In this document: piece after piece, positions 52,089 through 59,196 of the stretch
Layout: each line of letters starts with the position of its first letter
Numbering within the stretch: the first letter of the stretch is position 1
Assembly: GCF_009557615.1 (NCBI RefSeq)
Contig: NZ_CP045652.1
Location: 186,001 to 250,000 of the forward strand
DNA: 64,000 nucleotides
Direction: 5' to 3'
Origin: Sphingobacteruim zhuxiongii
GTDB taxonomy: Bacteria; Bacteroidota; Bacteroidia; Sphingobacteriales; Sphingobacteriaceae
Translations under genes and position numbers: made by a program
Notes under the pieces: model-generated
What the model was told of the DNA's origin: nothing
Databases searched by the model: none
Seen by the model: the letters and a program-made list of their open reading frames with translations, nothing else

Positions 52089-53303
52089 TTGCTTGTTTTT
52101 TGCTTCAATCCATAAGGACATATATTTCGTTGCACTAAATTGATTCGTCCAAAGGATTTGCCCTAGGATATTCTTTCTTCTATGCGCCTCGATGTGTTCT
52201 TTCAAATACTCGATTCTTTGAAAAAAAGCATCGAAATATGCGCCAGAATGAAGCTTATTCAATAGTTCTCTTCCATTTGAAGCCGCTTCTTCCCAGGTCA
52301 ATTGATCCTCGTATAGTCGAATACATTTTTCAACAAACTCATCCACGTCCTCAACGATATAGCCATTCCATTGTTCTGAATAAGCAAACCCTTCTGCTCC
52401 AATTGCGCTTGTAACAGAAGGAGTGCCGGCCCGTAATGCATCGATGAATTTACCTTTTAAACCGGCTCCGAATGGAATTGGAGCAATAAGCGCACGATAT
52501 TTTGATATGGACTCTATAGCATTTGTTGCGCGGCCTTTAATGATAAAGCCTTCTTTTGGCTTGTTTAATTCCCAAACTTTTTGACTTGGGTAGGCTCCAT
52601 AGATATGTAATTCCGCTGCTGGTAATGCTTTTCGGATTTTAGGCCATAACTCTTTTAAAGCTAAGACAGTTCTCCAATTTGGTTCGTGTATAAAATTCCC
52701 GATAAATACGAAGTTCTTCCGTTCGCTAAAGTCAATATCCATAGGATTTTCGTCTCCAACAAAAAATGGAAGCAATTGCAATAAGTACGATTGTATATTT
52801 AATTGGCTTTTTAGGGTTTCGATTTCAATCGTAGAAATAATAAGGGACATATCGCACCTCAGGATGGACGCCAACTCGCGTTTAGCATGTTCATTATAAT
52901 ATAAGTCGTTGGAAAGCGGGACGTCACTTTTATAAGCTTCTTGACGGGCATAACGAATAAAATGTAAATCCTCCGTGTCTAGAATCAGTAAGGCTGTAGG
53001 ACAGATTGCTTTTACGCGCCAACTGTATTGCTCTTCAATCATGAAGCGATCAAATAATACGATGTCTGGCTGTAATGTTTCAATAAAAGCGTCGAACGAA
53101 CTGTCGTTTAGTTGAATTATGTGCTCTTTAACATCTAGATCAATTAGTGGAAATGAGTGTTCAGATTTGCATGCAGCACATGCGAAATGCATTTCATAAC
53201 CACGCAAAAGAAAGTTGTTAATTAATTCCAGCATTCGCCATCCAGCGGCAGATGACGTTGGTTCGGGCCAAACTAAACCGATTACTAAAACACGCTTACT
53301 CAT
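52086..53303 (-). CDS. GT4-like glycosyltransferase
   Basis: I start this at the ATG 53303 (405 aa, MSKRVLVIGLVWPEPTSSAA), since a leftward promoter-like element lies at 53308-53315 and would exclude the upstream codon at 53318. It is a GT-B-fold protein: N-terminal Rossmann lobe with the Gly-rich GWRMLELINNFLLRG, and a C-terminal donor lobe with FVFIGNFIHEPNWRTVLALK, LHIYGAYPS, ALIAPIPFGAGLKGKFIDAL and GTPSVTSAIGAEGF. That pattern matches glycosyltransferases that build surface sugars. It is monocistronic and its acceptor is unknown. Confidence 0.85.
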   Translation of the reverse strand: MSKRVLVIGLVWPEPTSSAAGWRMLELINNFLLRGYEMHFACAACKSEHSFPLIDLDVKEHIIQLNDSSFDAFIETLQPDIVLFDRFMIEEQYSWRVKAICPTALLILDTEDLHFIRYARQEAYKSDVPLSNDLYYNEHAKRELASILRCDMSLIISTIEIETLKSQLNIQSYLLQLLPFFVGDENPMDIDFSERKNFVFIGNFIHEPNWRTVLALKELWPKIRKALPAAELHIYGAYPSQKVWELNKPKEGFIIKGRATNAIESISKYRALIAPIPFGAGLKGKFIDALRAGTPSVTSAIGAEGFAYSEQWNGYIVEDVDEFVEKCIRLYEDQLTWEEAASNGRELLNKLHSGAYFDAFFQRIEYLKEHIEAHRRKNILGQILWTNQFSATKYMSLWIEAKNKQ

Positions 53304-53307
53304 TTTG

Positions 53308-53315
53308 CAAATTAA
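53308..53315 (-). promoter_or_regulatory. Candidate -7 element of the glycosyltransferase gene
   Basis: Read leftward the sequence is TTAATTTG, one mismatch from TAnnTTTG, 4 bases before the start codon at 53303. It would give an almost leaderless transcript and lies back to back with the miaE promoter. Confidence 0.3.
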
Positions 53316-53334
53316 CATAATTAGGTTGACTCCA

Positions 53335-53362
53335 TTGGATGAATTTTGTTTTTGTACCTTTG
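53335..53362 (+). promoter_or_regulatory. Promoter of miaE
   Basis: TTG at 53335-53337, a 17-base spacer and TACCTTTG at 53355-53362 make a good Bacteroidota promoter. It sits 18 bases before the ATG at 53381, so the longer reading frame starting at 53339 lies upstream of transcription and cannot be the gene. Confidence 0.65.
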
Positions 53363-53380
53363 CATCATAATTTGAAAGCT

Positions 53381-53962
53381 ATGTTAGGATTAAAATTATT
53401 GACCGATCCGCGTTGGGCAAATATTGCGGAGTCTAACTTGGAAGAAATTTTAACAGACCACGCTTGGTGTGAGCAGAAAGCAGCATCTAATGCAATCTCG
53501 CTTATTACACAGAACTCTGAATATGCTGATCTAGTTCATGAATTGACAGCAATTGCGATAGAGGAAATGGAACACTTTAAGATGGTAATTGACATTATCG
53601 AAGAACGTGGTTATACCTTGGGCAGAGAGCGCAAGGACGACTATGTTGGCCGTTTAATGAAGTTCGCGAAGAAAGATGGTTCCCGTAACCAAGCTTTTAT
53701 CGATCGACTGTTGTTTGCAGCAATGATTGAAGCGAGAAGTTGCGAGCGTTTCAGGGTGTTATCAAAGAATATAGAAGATAAAGACTTGGCGAAATTCTAT
53801 CATGATTTGATGGTTTCAGAAGCAAATCATTATACGACTTTCTTAAATTTTGCGAAGAAATACACTGTTGATGTTGACGTGGATAAACGTTGGAAGGAAT
53901 GGCTTGATTTCGAAGGAGAGCTGATTCAATCGTATGGAACGAAAGAACAAATTCATGGATAA
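53381..53962 (+). CDS. miaE: tRNA 2-methylthio-N6-isopentenyladenosine hydroxylase
   Basis: This 193-aa protein is a ferritin-like di-iron enzyme that hydroxylates the isopentenyl group of the modified adenosine at tRNA position 37. The iron-binding helices show Glu/His pairs: EEILTDHAWCEQKAAS, AIAIEEMEHFKMV, MIEARSCERFRVL and LMVSEANHYTTF. The start at 53381 is set by the promoter at 53335-53362. Length is typical. It is followed by a terminator. Confidence 0.93.
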   Translation: MLGLKLLTDPRWANIAESNLEEILTDHAWCEQKAASNAISLITQNSEYADLVHELTAIAIEEMEHFKMVIDIIEERGYTLGRERKDDYVGRLMKFAKKDGSRNQAFIDRLLFAAMIEARSCERFRVLSKNIEDKDLAKFYHDLMVSEANHYTTFLNFAKKYTVDVDVDKRWKEWLDFEGELIQSYGTKEQIHG

Positions 53963-53986
53963 TACTTTCTTATCATATATCAATGT

Positions 53987-54016
53987 ATAGCCTGTTTATT
54001 CAGGCTATTTTTGTTT
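53987..54016 (+). terminator. Terminator of miaE
   Basis: ATAGCCTG and CAGGCTAT pair perfectly around TTTATT and are followed by TTTTGTTTT, 24 bases after the miaE stop. Confidence 0.85.
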
Positions 54017-54036
54017 TATCATTTAAGGAATAAGAT

Positions 54037-55068
54037 ATGGAATTAGGAATTGGAATGTTTGGCGATTTACAGATAAATCCACAAACAGGCGAAATACAAA
54101 ATACACAAGTACGTTTAAAAGAAATCATCGAAGAGATAAAATTGATGGATGAGGTTGGCGTTGATTTCTTCGGAATGGGTGAGCATCACCGGGCAGATTA
54201 TGCGGTTGCATCACCAGAAATTATATTGGCAGCAGCGGCTACGGTTACAAAAAATATTAAGTTAGGTAGTGCTGTATCGGTATTAAGTTCTGCGGATCCG
54301 GTAAAATTATATCAAGATTTTGCAACAGTTGATTTGCTGTCGAACGGGCGCGCTGAAATTATGGCGGGTAGAGGGTCGTTTATTGAGTCATTCCCATTAT
54401 TTGGTTTTGATTTGAAGGACTATAGTTCACTGTTCGAAGAAAAATTGAATCTGTTAATGCGGTTGAATAATTCAGAAACAGTAACATGGACTGGAAAACA
54501 TCGTCCAAGTTTGATTAATCAGTCGATTTATCCACGTCCAACCAATGGTAAAATGCCGATTTGGGTCGCAGTGGGTGGAACTACGGAGTCGGTTATCCGT
54601 GCAGGGAAATTAGGTCTTCCAGTTATGTTTGCAATTATTGGGGGTTCTCCTATTAATTTTAAGCCATTATTTGAAGTTTATGAGCAAGCGTTTGTAGACT
54701 CAGGTCATAATCTTGAAGATATGCAAGTTGGAGTTCATATGCATTCCTTCTTTGGGGAGGATTCTCAAGAAATTTCCAATTGGTACTATCCATTTTATGC
54801 TTCGCAAATGGATCGCATAGGAGCATCTCGTGGTTGGCCGACCTACCAGCGTACGCAATATGACTATGGACGTTCAAGACATGGGCATTTAATTGTTGGG
54901 GATGTCAATGAATCGGTTGATAAGATTTTGCAAATGCAAGAAACTTTTGGTTTGACTCGATTTTCAGCACATATGGATGTCGGTAGTCCCGATCATAGTA
55001 AGATGATGAAAGCGATTGAGCTTTATGGTACTCAGATTATGCCGAAAGTAAAGGCCGCAACAGCATAG
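54037..55068 (+). CDS. LLM-class flavin-dependent oxidoreductase (luciferase-like)
   Basis: This 343-aa cytoplasmic protein has the bacterial-luciferase-like TIM barrel: MELGIGMFGD at the N-terminus, VDFFGMGEHHRADYAVASPE, KLGSAVSVLSSADPVKLYQD and LSNGRAEIMAGRGSF. It would bind FMN or a related flavin and reduce or monooxygenate an organic substrate. No partner gene is near, since it lies between two terminators, so the reaction is unknown. Confidence 0.9.
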   Translation: MELGIGMFGDLQINPQTGEIQNTQVRLKEIIEEIKLMDEVGVDFFGMGEHHRADYAVASPEIILAAAATVTKNIKLGSAVSVLSSADPVKLYQDFATVDLLSNGRAEIMAGRGSFIESFPLFGFDLKDYSSLFEEKLNLLMRLNNSETVTWTGKHRPSLINQSIYPRPTNGKMPIWVAVGGTTESVIRAGKLGLPVMFAIIGGSPINFKPLFEVYEQAFVDSGHNLEDMQVGVHMHSFFGEDSQEISNWYYPFYASQMDRIGASRGWPTYQRTQYDYGRSRHGHLIVGDVNESVDKILQMQETFGLTRFSAHMDVGSPDHSKMMKAIELYGTQIMPKVKAATA

Positions 55069-55154
55069 CGCTTCTTTCGGATAATTGAGCTTTTGGAGTA
55101 GAAAACTTCAAATGTATTCGAATAATATATTAGTTAGATTATCTCTATTTCAAC

Positions 55155-55194
55155 GGGGAAGAATATTGTAAGATTGTTCTTCCCCATTTTTTTT
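55155..55194 (+). terminator. Terminator of the LLM oxidoreductase gene
   Basis: GGGGAAGAA and TTCTTCCCC pair perfectly around a 13-base loop and are followed by an A and then eight T residues. Confidence 0.8.
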
Positions 55195-55246
55195 ACATAG
55201 AATTGTGGAATATTAGCAATTAATGCATCCTCTTAGAAATTCTATT

Positions 55247-56143
55247 ATGAAAAGATTCAATTTATTAGTTATAGGGACCGCACTGTTTTTTAATTCTTGC
55301 AGTCAGTCTGATAAAATGGAAAGTACTGCAGACGCTGCGGTAGCGGAGGTGGGCGCTGAATATTTAGACAGTCCTAGTCCAGTAATGGCGAGTAAAGCCG
55401 TCGAAGGAAGTGCTGCTGATGTGGTGACAATGCAGACTCCCGAGGCAATTAATCCTGTAGTGAATAAAAAAATAGTTCGTACAGGAAATATTTCTATTGA
55501 ATCGAAGGACGTTAAGGCGAGTAAAAAGACTTTAGATGGGCTTTTAAAAAATGTACAAGGTTATTATGAGAACGAAACAGTAAATAACGCTAGAGCGTAT
55601 ACTTCATTCGACCTAGTCGTTCGAATTCCGTCAAATAAGTTGGATGCACTATTGGCGAATCTTGAAAATGGTACAGATAAAATAACCGAAAAGAATTTAA
55701 GAGCTGAAGATGTCTCTGCACAGTATTATGATACGGAGTCAAGATTAAAAAGCAAACGTGCTTATTTGGAGCGTTATCAGCAAATGGTGTCTTCAGCAAA
55801 ATCAGTGAAAGACTTGTTGGAAATACAAGAGCAGATCCGAATGTTACAAGAAGAAATAGATGCAAGTGAGGGTGTTCTGAGAAGCTTGAGTGGGCAGGTA
55901 AATTACAGTACATTGACGATTCATCTTTTCGAAGAGAATGCGAATTTACCAATGGGAAGTAATTCATTTTGGACGCGTGTGAAAGACTCATTTGCGTTTG
56001 GTTGGGATTTAATCGAAAACTTAACGATTGGAATAATAGGTTTATGGCCGCTACTCATTGTCGCAGTACTTGTTATTTATGTGATTCGTTCTATTCGTAG
56101 AAGAAAGAGATCCAATAAAATGGATAATAATTTACACGGATAG
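55247..56143 (+). CDS. DUF4349 lipoprotein with C-terminal membrane helix
   Basis: The start at ATG 55247 (298 aa) places the signal peptide correctly (MKRFNLLVIGTALFFNSC, lipobox Cys 18). The DUF4349 core follows: KKIVRTGNISIESKDVKAS, FDLVVRIPSNKLDALLANLE, then a coiled coil (about 150-210, RLKSKRAYLERYQQMVSSAK, LEIQEQIRMLQEEIDASEG) and VNYSTLTIHLFEE. A membrane helix at about 255-280 (IIGLWPLLIVAVLVIYVI) and a basic tail end the protein. Family members sit at the envelope and have no settled function. A terminator follows at 56226. Confidence 0.88.
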   Translation: MKRFNLLVIGTALFFNSCSQSDKMESTADAAVAEVGAEYLDSPSPVMASKAVEGSAADVVTMQTPEAINPVVNKKIVRTGNISIESKDVKASKKTLDGLLKNVQGYYENETVNNARAYTSFDLVVRIPSNKLDALLANLENGTDKITEKNLRAEDVSAQYYDTESRLKSKRAYLERYQQMVSSAKSVKDLLEIQEQIRMLQEEIDASEGVLRSLSGQVNYSTLTIHLFEENANLPMGSNSFWTRVKDSFAFGWDLIENLTIGIIGLWPLLIVAVLVIYVIRSIRRRKRSNKMDNNLHG

Positions 56144-56225
56144 ATTGTGTAGTCGTTTATTCGGAACGGCCTCAATTTGCAGGTGTTAGTATGGTAGTTA
56201 GTTTAATATATTTGTTCAAATAGTG

Positions 56226-56262
56226 AAGGGCCCATTTACGTGTAGATGGGCCTTTGTTCTTG
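56226..56262 (+). terminator. Terminator of the DUF4349 gene
   Basis: AAGGGCCCAT and ATGGGCCTT pair with one bulged G around a 10-base loop, followed by a T-rich tract. Confidence 0.7.
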
Positions 56263-56291
56263 TTCTCCAAGCTATTCCAATCAAAATTACC

Positions 56292-56320
56292 TTGAGCTGA
56301 TAAAAAATAACTTATCTTTG
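56292..56320 (+). promoter_or_regulatory. Promoter of rlmN, almost on the start codon
   Basis: TTG at 56292-56294, an 18-base spacer and TATCTTTG at 56313-56320 form a full Bacteroidota promoter. Transcription is expected to begin at about 56325-56328, which is the GTG start codon itself, so the mRNA is probably leaderless or nearly so. Confidence 0.65.
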
Positions 56321-56324
56321 CGCT

Positions 56325-57395
56325 GTGGAAAATGCAACAAAATTAGTAGACATTAGGAGTTTGAGCTTAGATCAAATAAAAACTGCTTTAGTAGAAGCCG
56401 GTGAACAAGGGTTTCGTGCAAAGCAGATTTATGAATGGTTATGGCAAAAATCAGCTACTGATTTTGATCAGATGAGTAATTTAAGCAAGTCGCTACGTGA
56501 GAATCTTAAATCACGTTTTTCCATTAATGCGGTACAAGTACGTCAATCCCAAATATCTTCTGATCGAACTATCAAAAGTAGCTTTACACTTTATGATGGC
56601 AATGTTATTGAGGGAGTTTTAATTCCTGCAGAGGACCGCATGACCGCTTGTGTAAGCTCCCAAGTTGGCTGTAGCTTGACATGTAAATTCTGTGCGACTG
56701 GCTATATGGATAGAAAGCGTAATTTGAATGCTGACGAGATTTATGATCAAGTTGTATTAATCAGCAAGCAAGCCGAAGAGCAATATGGACATCCGCTTAC
56801 TAATATTGTTTATATGGGTATGGGTGAACCTTTGTTGAATTATAGCAATATGATGAAATCGGTTGATAGAATTACATCAGCAGATGGATTGAATATGGCG
56901 GCAAAACGGATCACCGTATCGACAGCTGGGATTGCAAAGATGATTAAGAAACTTGGTGATGATCAAGTTCGTTTCAATCTTGCGCTATCACTACATGCTG
57001 CTAATGATACTAAACGTAATGAAATCATGCCAATTAATGAGCAAAACTCATTAAAGGCGCTCGCTGAAGCATTAAAGTATTTCTACGCAAAAACAAAAAG
57101 TCCAATAACATTTGAATATATCGTTTTTGATAATTTCAACGACGAATTAGAGGATGCTAGAGAACTTGCAAGGTTCTGCAAGCATGTGCCTTGTAAAGTT
57201 AATATCATTGAATATAATCCGATATCATTGGCAGATTTTGTTAATGCTGAAGCGGATAAGATTGAGCAGTTTGCAAGTTATCTACGAAGTCAAGGTATCA
57301 CAACGAATGTACGTCGAAGTAGAGGAAAGGATATTGACGCTGCTTGTGGTCAATTAGCAATCAAAGAAAAAGAGTCAGATAAGGTTGAAGCTTAA
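56325..57395 (+). CDS. rlmN: 23S rRNA (adenine-2503-C2)-methyltransferase
   Basis: This 356-aa radical-SAM enzyme methylates A2503 of 23S rRNA and A37 of some tRNAs. The iron-sulfur motif is CSLTCKFC (Cys116, 120, 123), the SAM region has YMGMGEPLLN, and the C-terminal Cys341 in DAACGQLA is the methyl-carrying cysteine. The N-terminal accessory domain (LSLDQIKTALVEAGEQGFRA) is needed and the next ATG is at residue 50, so the GTG at 56325 is the right start. comF follows after 50 bases on the same strand. Confidence 0.95.
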   Translation: MENATKLVDIRSLSLDQIKTALVEAGEQGFRAKQIYEWLWQKSATDFDQMSNLSKSLRENLKSRFSINAVQVRQSQISSDRTIKSSFTLYDGNVIEGVLIPAEDRMTACVSSQVGCSLTCKFCATGYMDRKRNLNADEIYDQVVLISKQAEEQYGHPLTNIVYMGMGEPLLNYSNMMKSVDRITSADGLNMAAKRITVSTAGIAKMIKKLGDDQVRFNLALSLHAANDTKRNEIMPINEQNSLKALAEALKYFYAKTKSPITFEYIVFDNFNDELEDARELARFCKHVPCKVNIIEYNPISLADFVNAEADKIEQFASYLRSQGITTNVRRSRGKDIDAACGQLAIKEKESDKVEA

Positions 57396-57445
57396 AATTA
57401 ACTATTAGGTAAATTTTACTTGATGTTATTTTGCTAGTTTTCGGC

Positions 57446-58146
57446 ATGAAAATGCTAAAAAAATATGCAAAGGCTGTACTGGATTTATTTTTCCCACCTT
57501 TATGCGCCGGCTGTGCAAGAGTTCTATTTCTCCAAGAACGATTTATTTGTACGAAATGTTTGTATCATCTTCCATATACCGATGATCATTTAATCCCAAA
57601 CAACGAAAGCTATATTTTAATGCGAGGTAAGCTCAAGGTTGAGCGCGCAGTTGCTATGCTTCGTTTCAGACCATCATCGCGCGTCGAACACATTATTTAC
57701 CAATTAAAATATGCAAACAAAGCACAACTTGGCTATTTCCTGGGGCAAATGTATGGAACACTCTTGATTGAGAGAAGCTATTATAAAGACGTAGATTATT
57801 TAATCCCAATTCCCTTACACCCGCTACGTTTCGCAAAAAAAGAGGATATAATCAGAGTGCTTGTTTTGGAAAAGGACTATCAGAGCGTTTGTGTAAGCCT
57901 TTATTGGAGAATGTATTACGTCGAGTAAAAAATAATCCTACACAGACAAAGAAGGATTCCACCGATCGAGTCGACTCAGTCGATCAAATCTTTTATTGTT
58001 CCAAAACAATCAATCTCAATGGAAAACATATTTTATTGCTTGATGATGTTTTGACGACAGGATCTACCTTAGCATCAGCTGGGGTTGCTATATTAAAAGC
58101 GTTCCCCCACTGTAAAATCTCGATAGCGATCATCGCTAAAGCTTAA
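57446..58146 (+). pseudogene. comF: ComF family phosphoribosyltransferase-like protein, split by a -1 frame change at an A7 run
   Basis: ComF proteins act in DNA uptake or DNA transfer and have a phosphoribosyltransferase fold. The first part starts at 57446 with a zinc-finger Cys set (CAGC then CTKC) and runs in frame to PLHPLRFAKK. At 57835-57841 a run of seven A residues, read GCA AAA AAA GAG, puts the rest out of frame. One extra A, or a -1 slip on A-AAA-AAA, restores the conserved RGYNQS and continues to 58146 through the PRPP-binding LLLDDVLTTGSTL. The joined product is 233 aa, normal for ComF. Without the slip translation ends at 57928. It could be an error, a pseudogene or a frameshift site. 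Confidence 0.75.
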
Positions 58147-58161
58147 CGCCGAACTTTACCA

Positions 58162-58185
58162 TTGTGGACTGATGGACAGTCACAA
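58162..58185 (+). terminator. Hairpin after comF, weak terminator candidate
   Basis: TTGTGGACTG and CAGTCACAA pair with one bulged G around ATGGA. There is no T-run after it, so it may only stabilise the mRNA end. Confidence 0.3.
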
Positions 58186-58261
58186 CGATTAAAGATGGAA
58201 CAAGAACTTACGGAGAAGCAGAGAACAACTGCAGCGAATACTATTTTAAGAAACTTCTTCA

Positions 58262-58648
58262 TTATTGATATTGTGCTCTAGGACTATAAAATAATAGGAA
58301 ACTAAATAAGGCCATTCCAATGCCGACCATGTCAGCAAACACATCCCACCAATCAGCTTGGCGTGTACTAGTGAAATACATTTGTCCTAGTTCGGTTAGC
58401 GCAATGAATAGTATAGCAATTAGAAAAACAATAGACATTGTTTTCATTTTTGCGGCTCTGCGCTTCGTTTGAATAGCGCTTCCAAAAAGCATCAAAGTGG
58501 TAAAAAGGTAAAAACTTCCGCAATGGACCATTTTATCAGATCCACAGAAATAATTGCCTGAGGGCAGGTCGGTTGCGGGCATAAACATAAGTACGCACAT
58601 TAAGATCGCCCATATGATCGCCCAAGCATAATTTAATATCCAATTCAT
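58262..58648 (-). CDS. VanZ-like membrane protein
   Basis: This 128-aa protein has four membrane helices, the usual VanZ size. Conserved segments are DKMVHCGSFYLFTTLMLFGS in the second helix region and LTELGQMYFTSTRQADWWDVFADMVGIG before the last helix, with the family's Glu, Arg and Asp residues. VanZ itself lowers teicoplanin susceptibility by an unknown route; stand-alone members in Bacteroidota have no settled role. Confidence 0.85.
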   Translation of the reverse strand: MNWILNYAWAIIWAILMCVLMFMPATDLPSGNYFCGSDKMVHCGSFYLFTTLMLFGSAIQTKRRAAKMKTMSIVFLIAILFIALTELGQMYFTSTRQADWWDVFADMVGIGMALFSFLLFYSPRAQYQ

Positions 58649-58788
58649 TATCGTTAAAATTCGCTTTTTTAATCGGTATTAAAAAGGACTCAACGCTTTT
58701 TTATCGTTTTTAGAGCTTGGTATAAATTTTATTAAAAATTATATAGTTGAAATACAGCGTGTTACAGCTTTACTTTGCTTTTTTATAG

Positions 58789-58810
58789 TACTATGTATTG
58801 CAAAGTACCA
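58789..58810. promoter_or_regulatory. Imperfect dyad near the PadR promoter
   Basis: GTACT (58788-58792) and AGTAC (58804-58808) form an inverted repeat, overlapping ATGTA...TACCAT, close to the ATGT/ACAT arms of known PadR operators. It lies 12 bases before the -7 element, so autorepression is possible. Confidence 0.28.
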
Positions 58811-58821
58811 TCCAAAGGATA

Positions 58822-58829
58822 TATCTTTG
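58822..58829 (+). promoter_or_regulatory. -7 promoter element of the PadR-PspC operon
   Basis: TATCTTTG matches TAnnTTTG exactly and ends 7 bases before the ATG at 58837. A TTG occurs 21 bases upstream (58798-58800), a little far. The position rules out the longer frame from 58798 and suggests a nearly leaderless mRNA. Confidence 0.5.
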
Positions 58830-58836
58830 TATTGTT

Positions 58837-59175
58837 ATGGTAGCAGAAAACACACAAACCCAAATGAGGAAAGGAATACTAGAGTATTGTATTCTGTCTA
58901 TAATTTCTCGGGGAGAGATATACGCCTCAGACATCATCGGTGCATTAAAAAAAGCCGAGTTGTTGGTGGTCGAAGGTACATTGTACCCTTTGCTGACGCG
59001 ACTTAAGAACAATGGCTTGTTAAGTTACAGTTGGCAGGAATCGACTTCGGGTCCACCACGCAAATATTATCAGATTACAGCTGAAGGTACGGAGGTGTTA
59101 CATAAGCTAGATGTAACCTGGAAAGAATTGAACTTTGCCGTGCAAACCGCTATTGGAGATCGCCAAATTGACTAA
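58837..59175 (+). CDS. PadR-family transcriptional regulator
   Basis: I start this at the ATG 58837 (112 aa, MVAENTQTQMRKGILEYCIL). The winged helix has KGILEYCILSIISRGEIYASDII, LVVEGTLYPLLTRLKNNGLL and the wing SGPPRKYYQITAEG. PadR proteins repress envelope-stress or drug-response genes. The next gene, 21 bases downstream, encodes a PspC-domain protein, a frequent partner in Bacteroidota; the regulator probably controls this pair. Confidence 0.93.
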   Translation: MVAENTQTQMRKGILEYCILSIISRGEIYASDIIGALKKAELLVVEGTLYPLLTRLKNNGLLSYSWQESTSGPPRKYYQITAEGTEVLHKLDVTWKELNFAVQTAIGDRQID

Positions 59176-59196
59176 CATAATTAACTAAATATTGCC

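Noticed and set aside
53339..53380. Longer N-terminus for miaE
   Set aside because: The promoter at 53335-53362 lies inside it, and the family begins at the MLGLKLLTD-type sequence.
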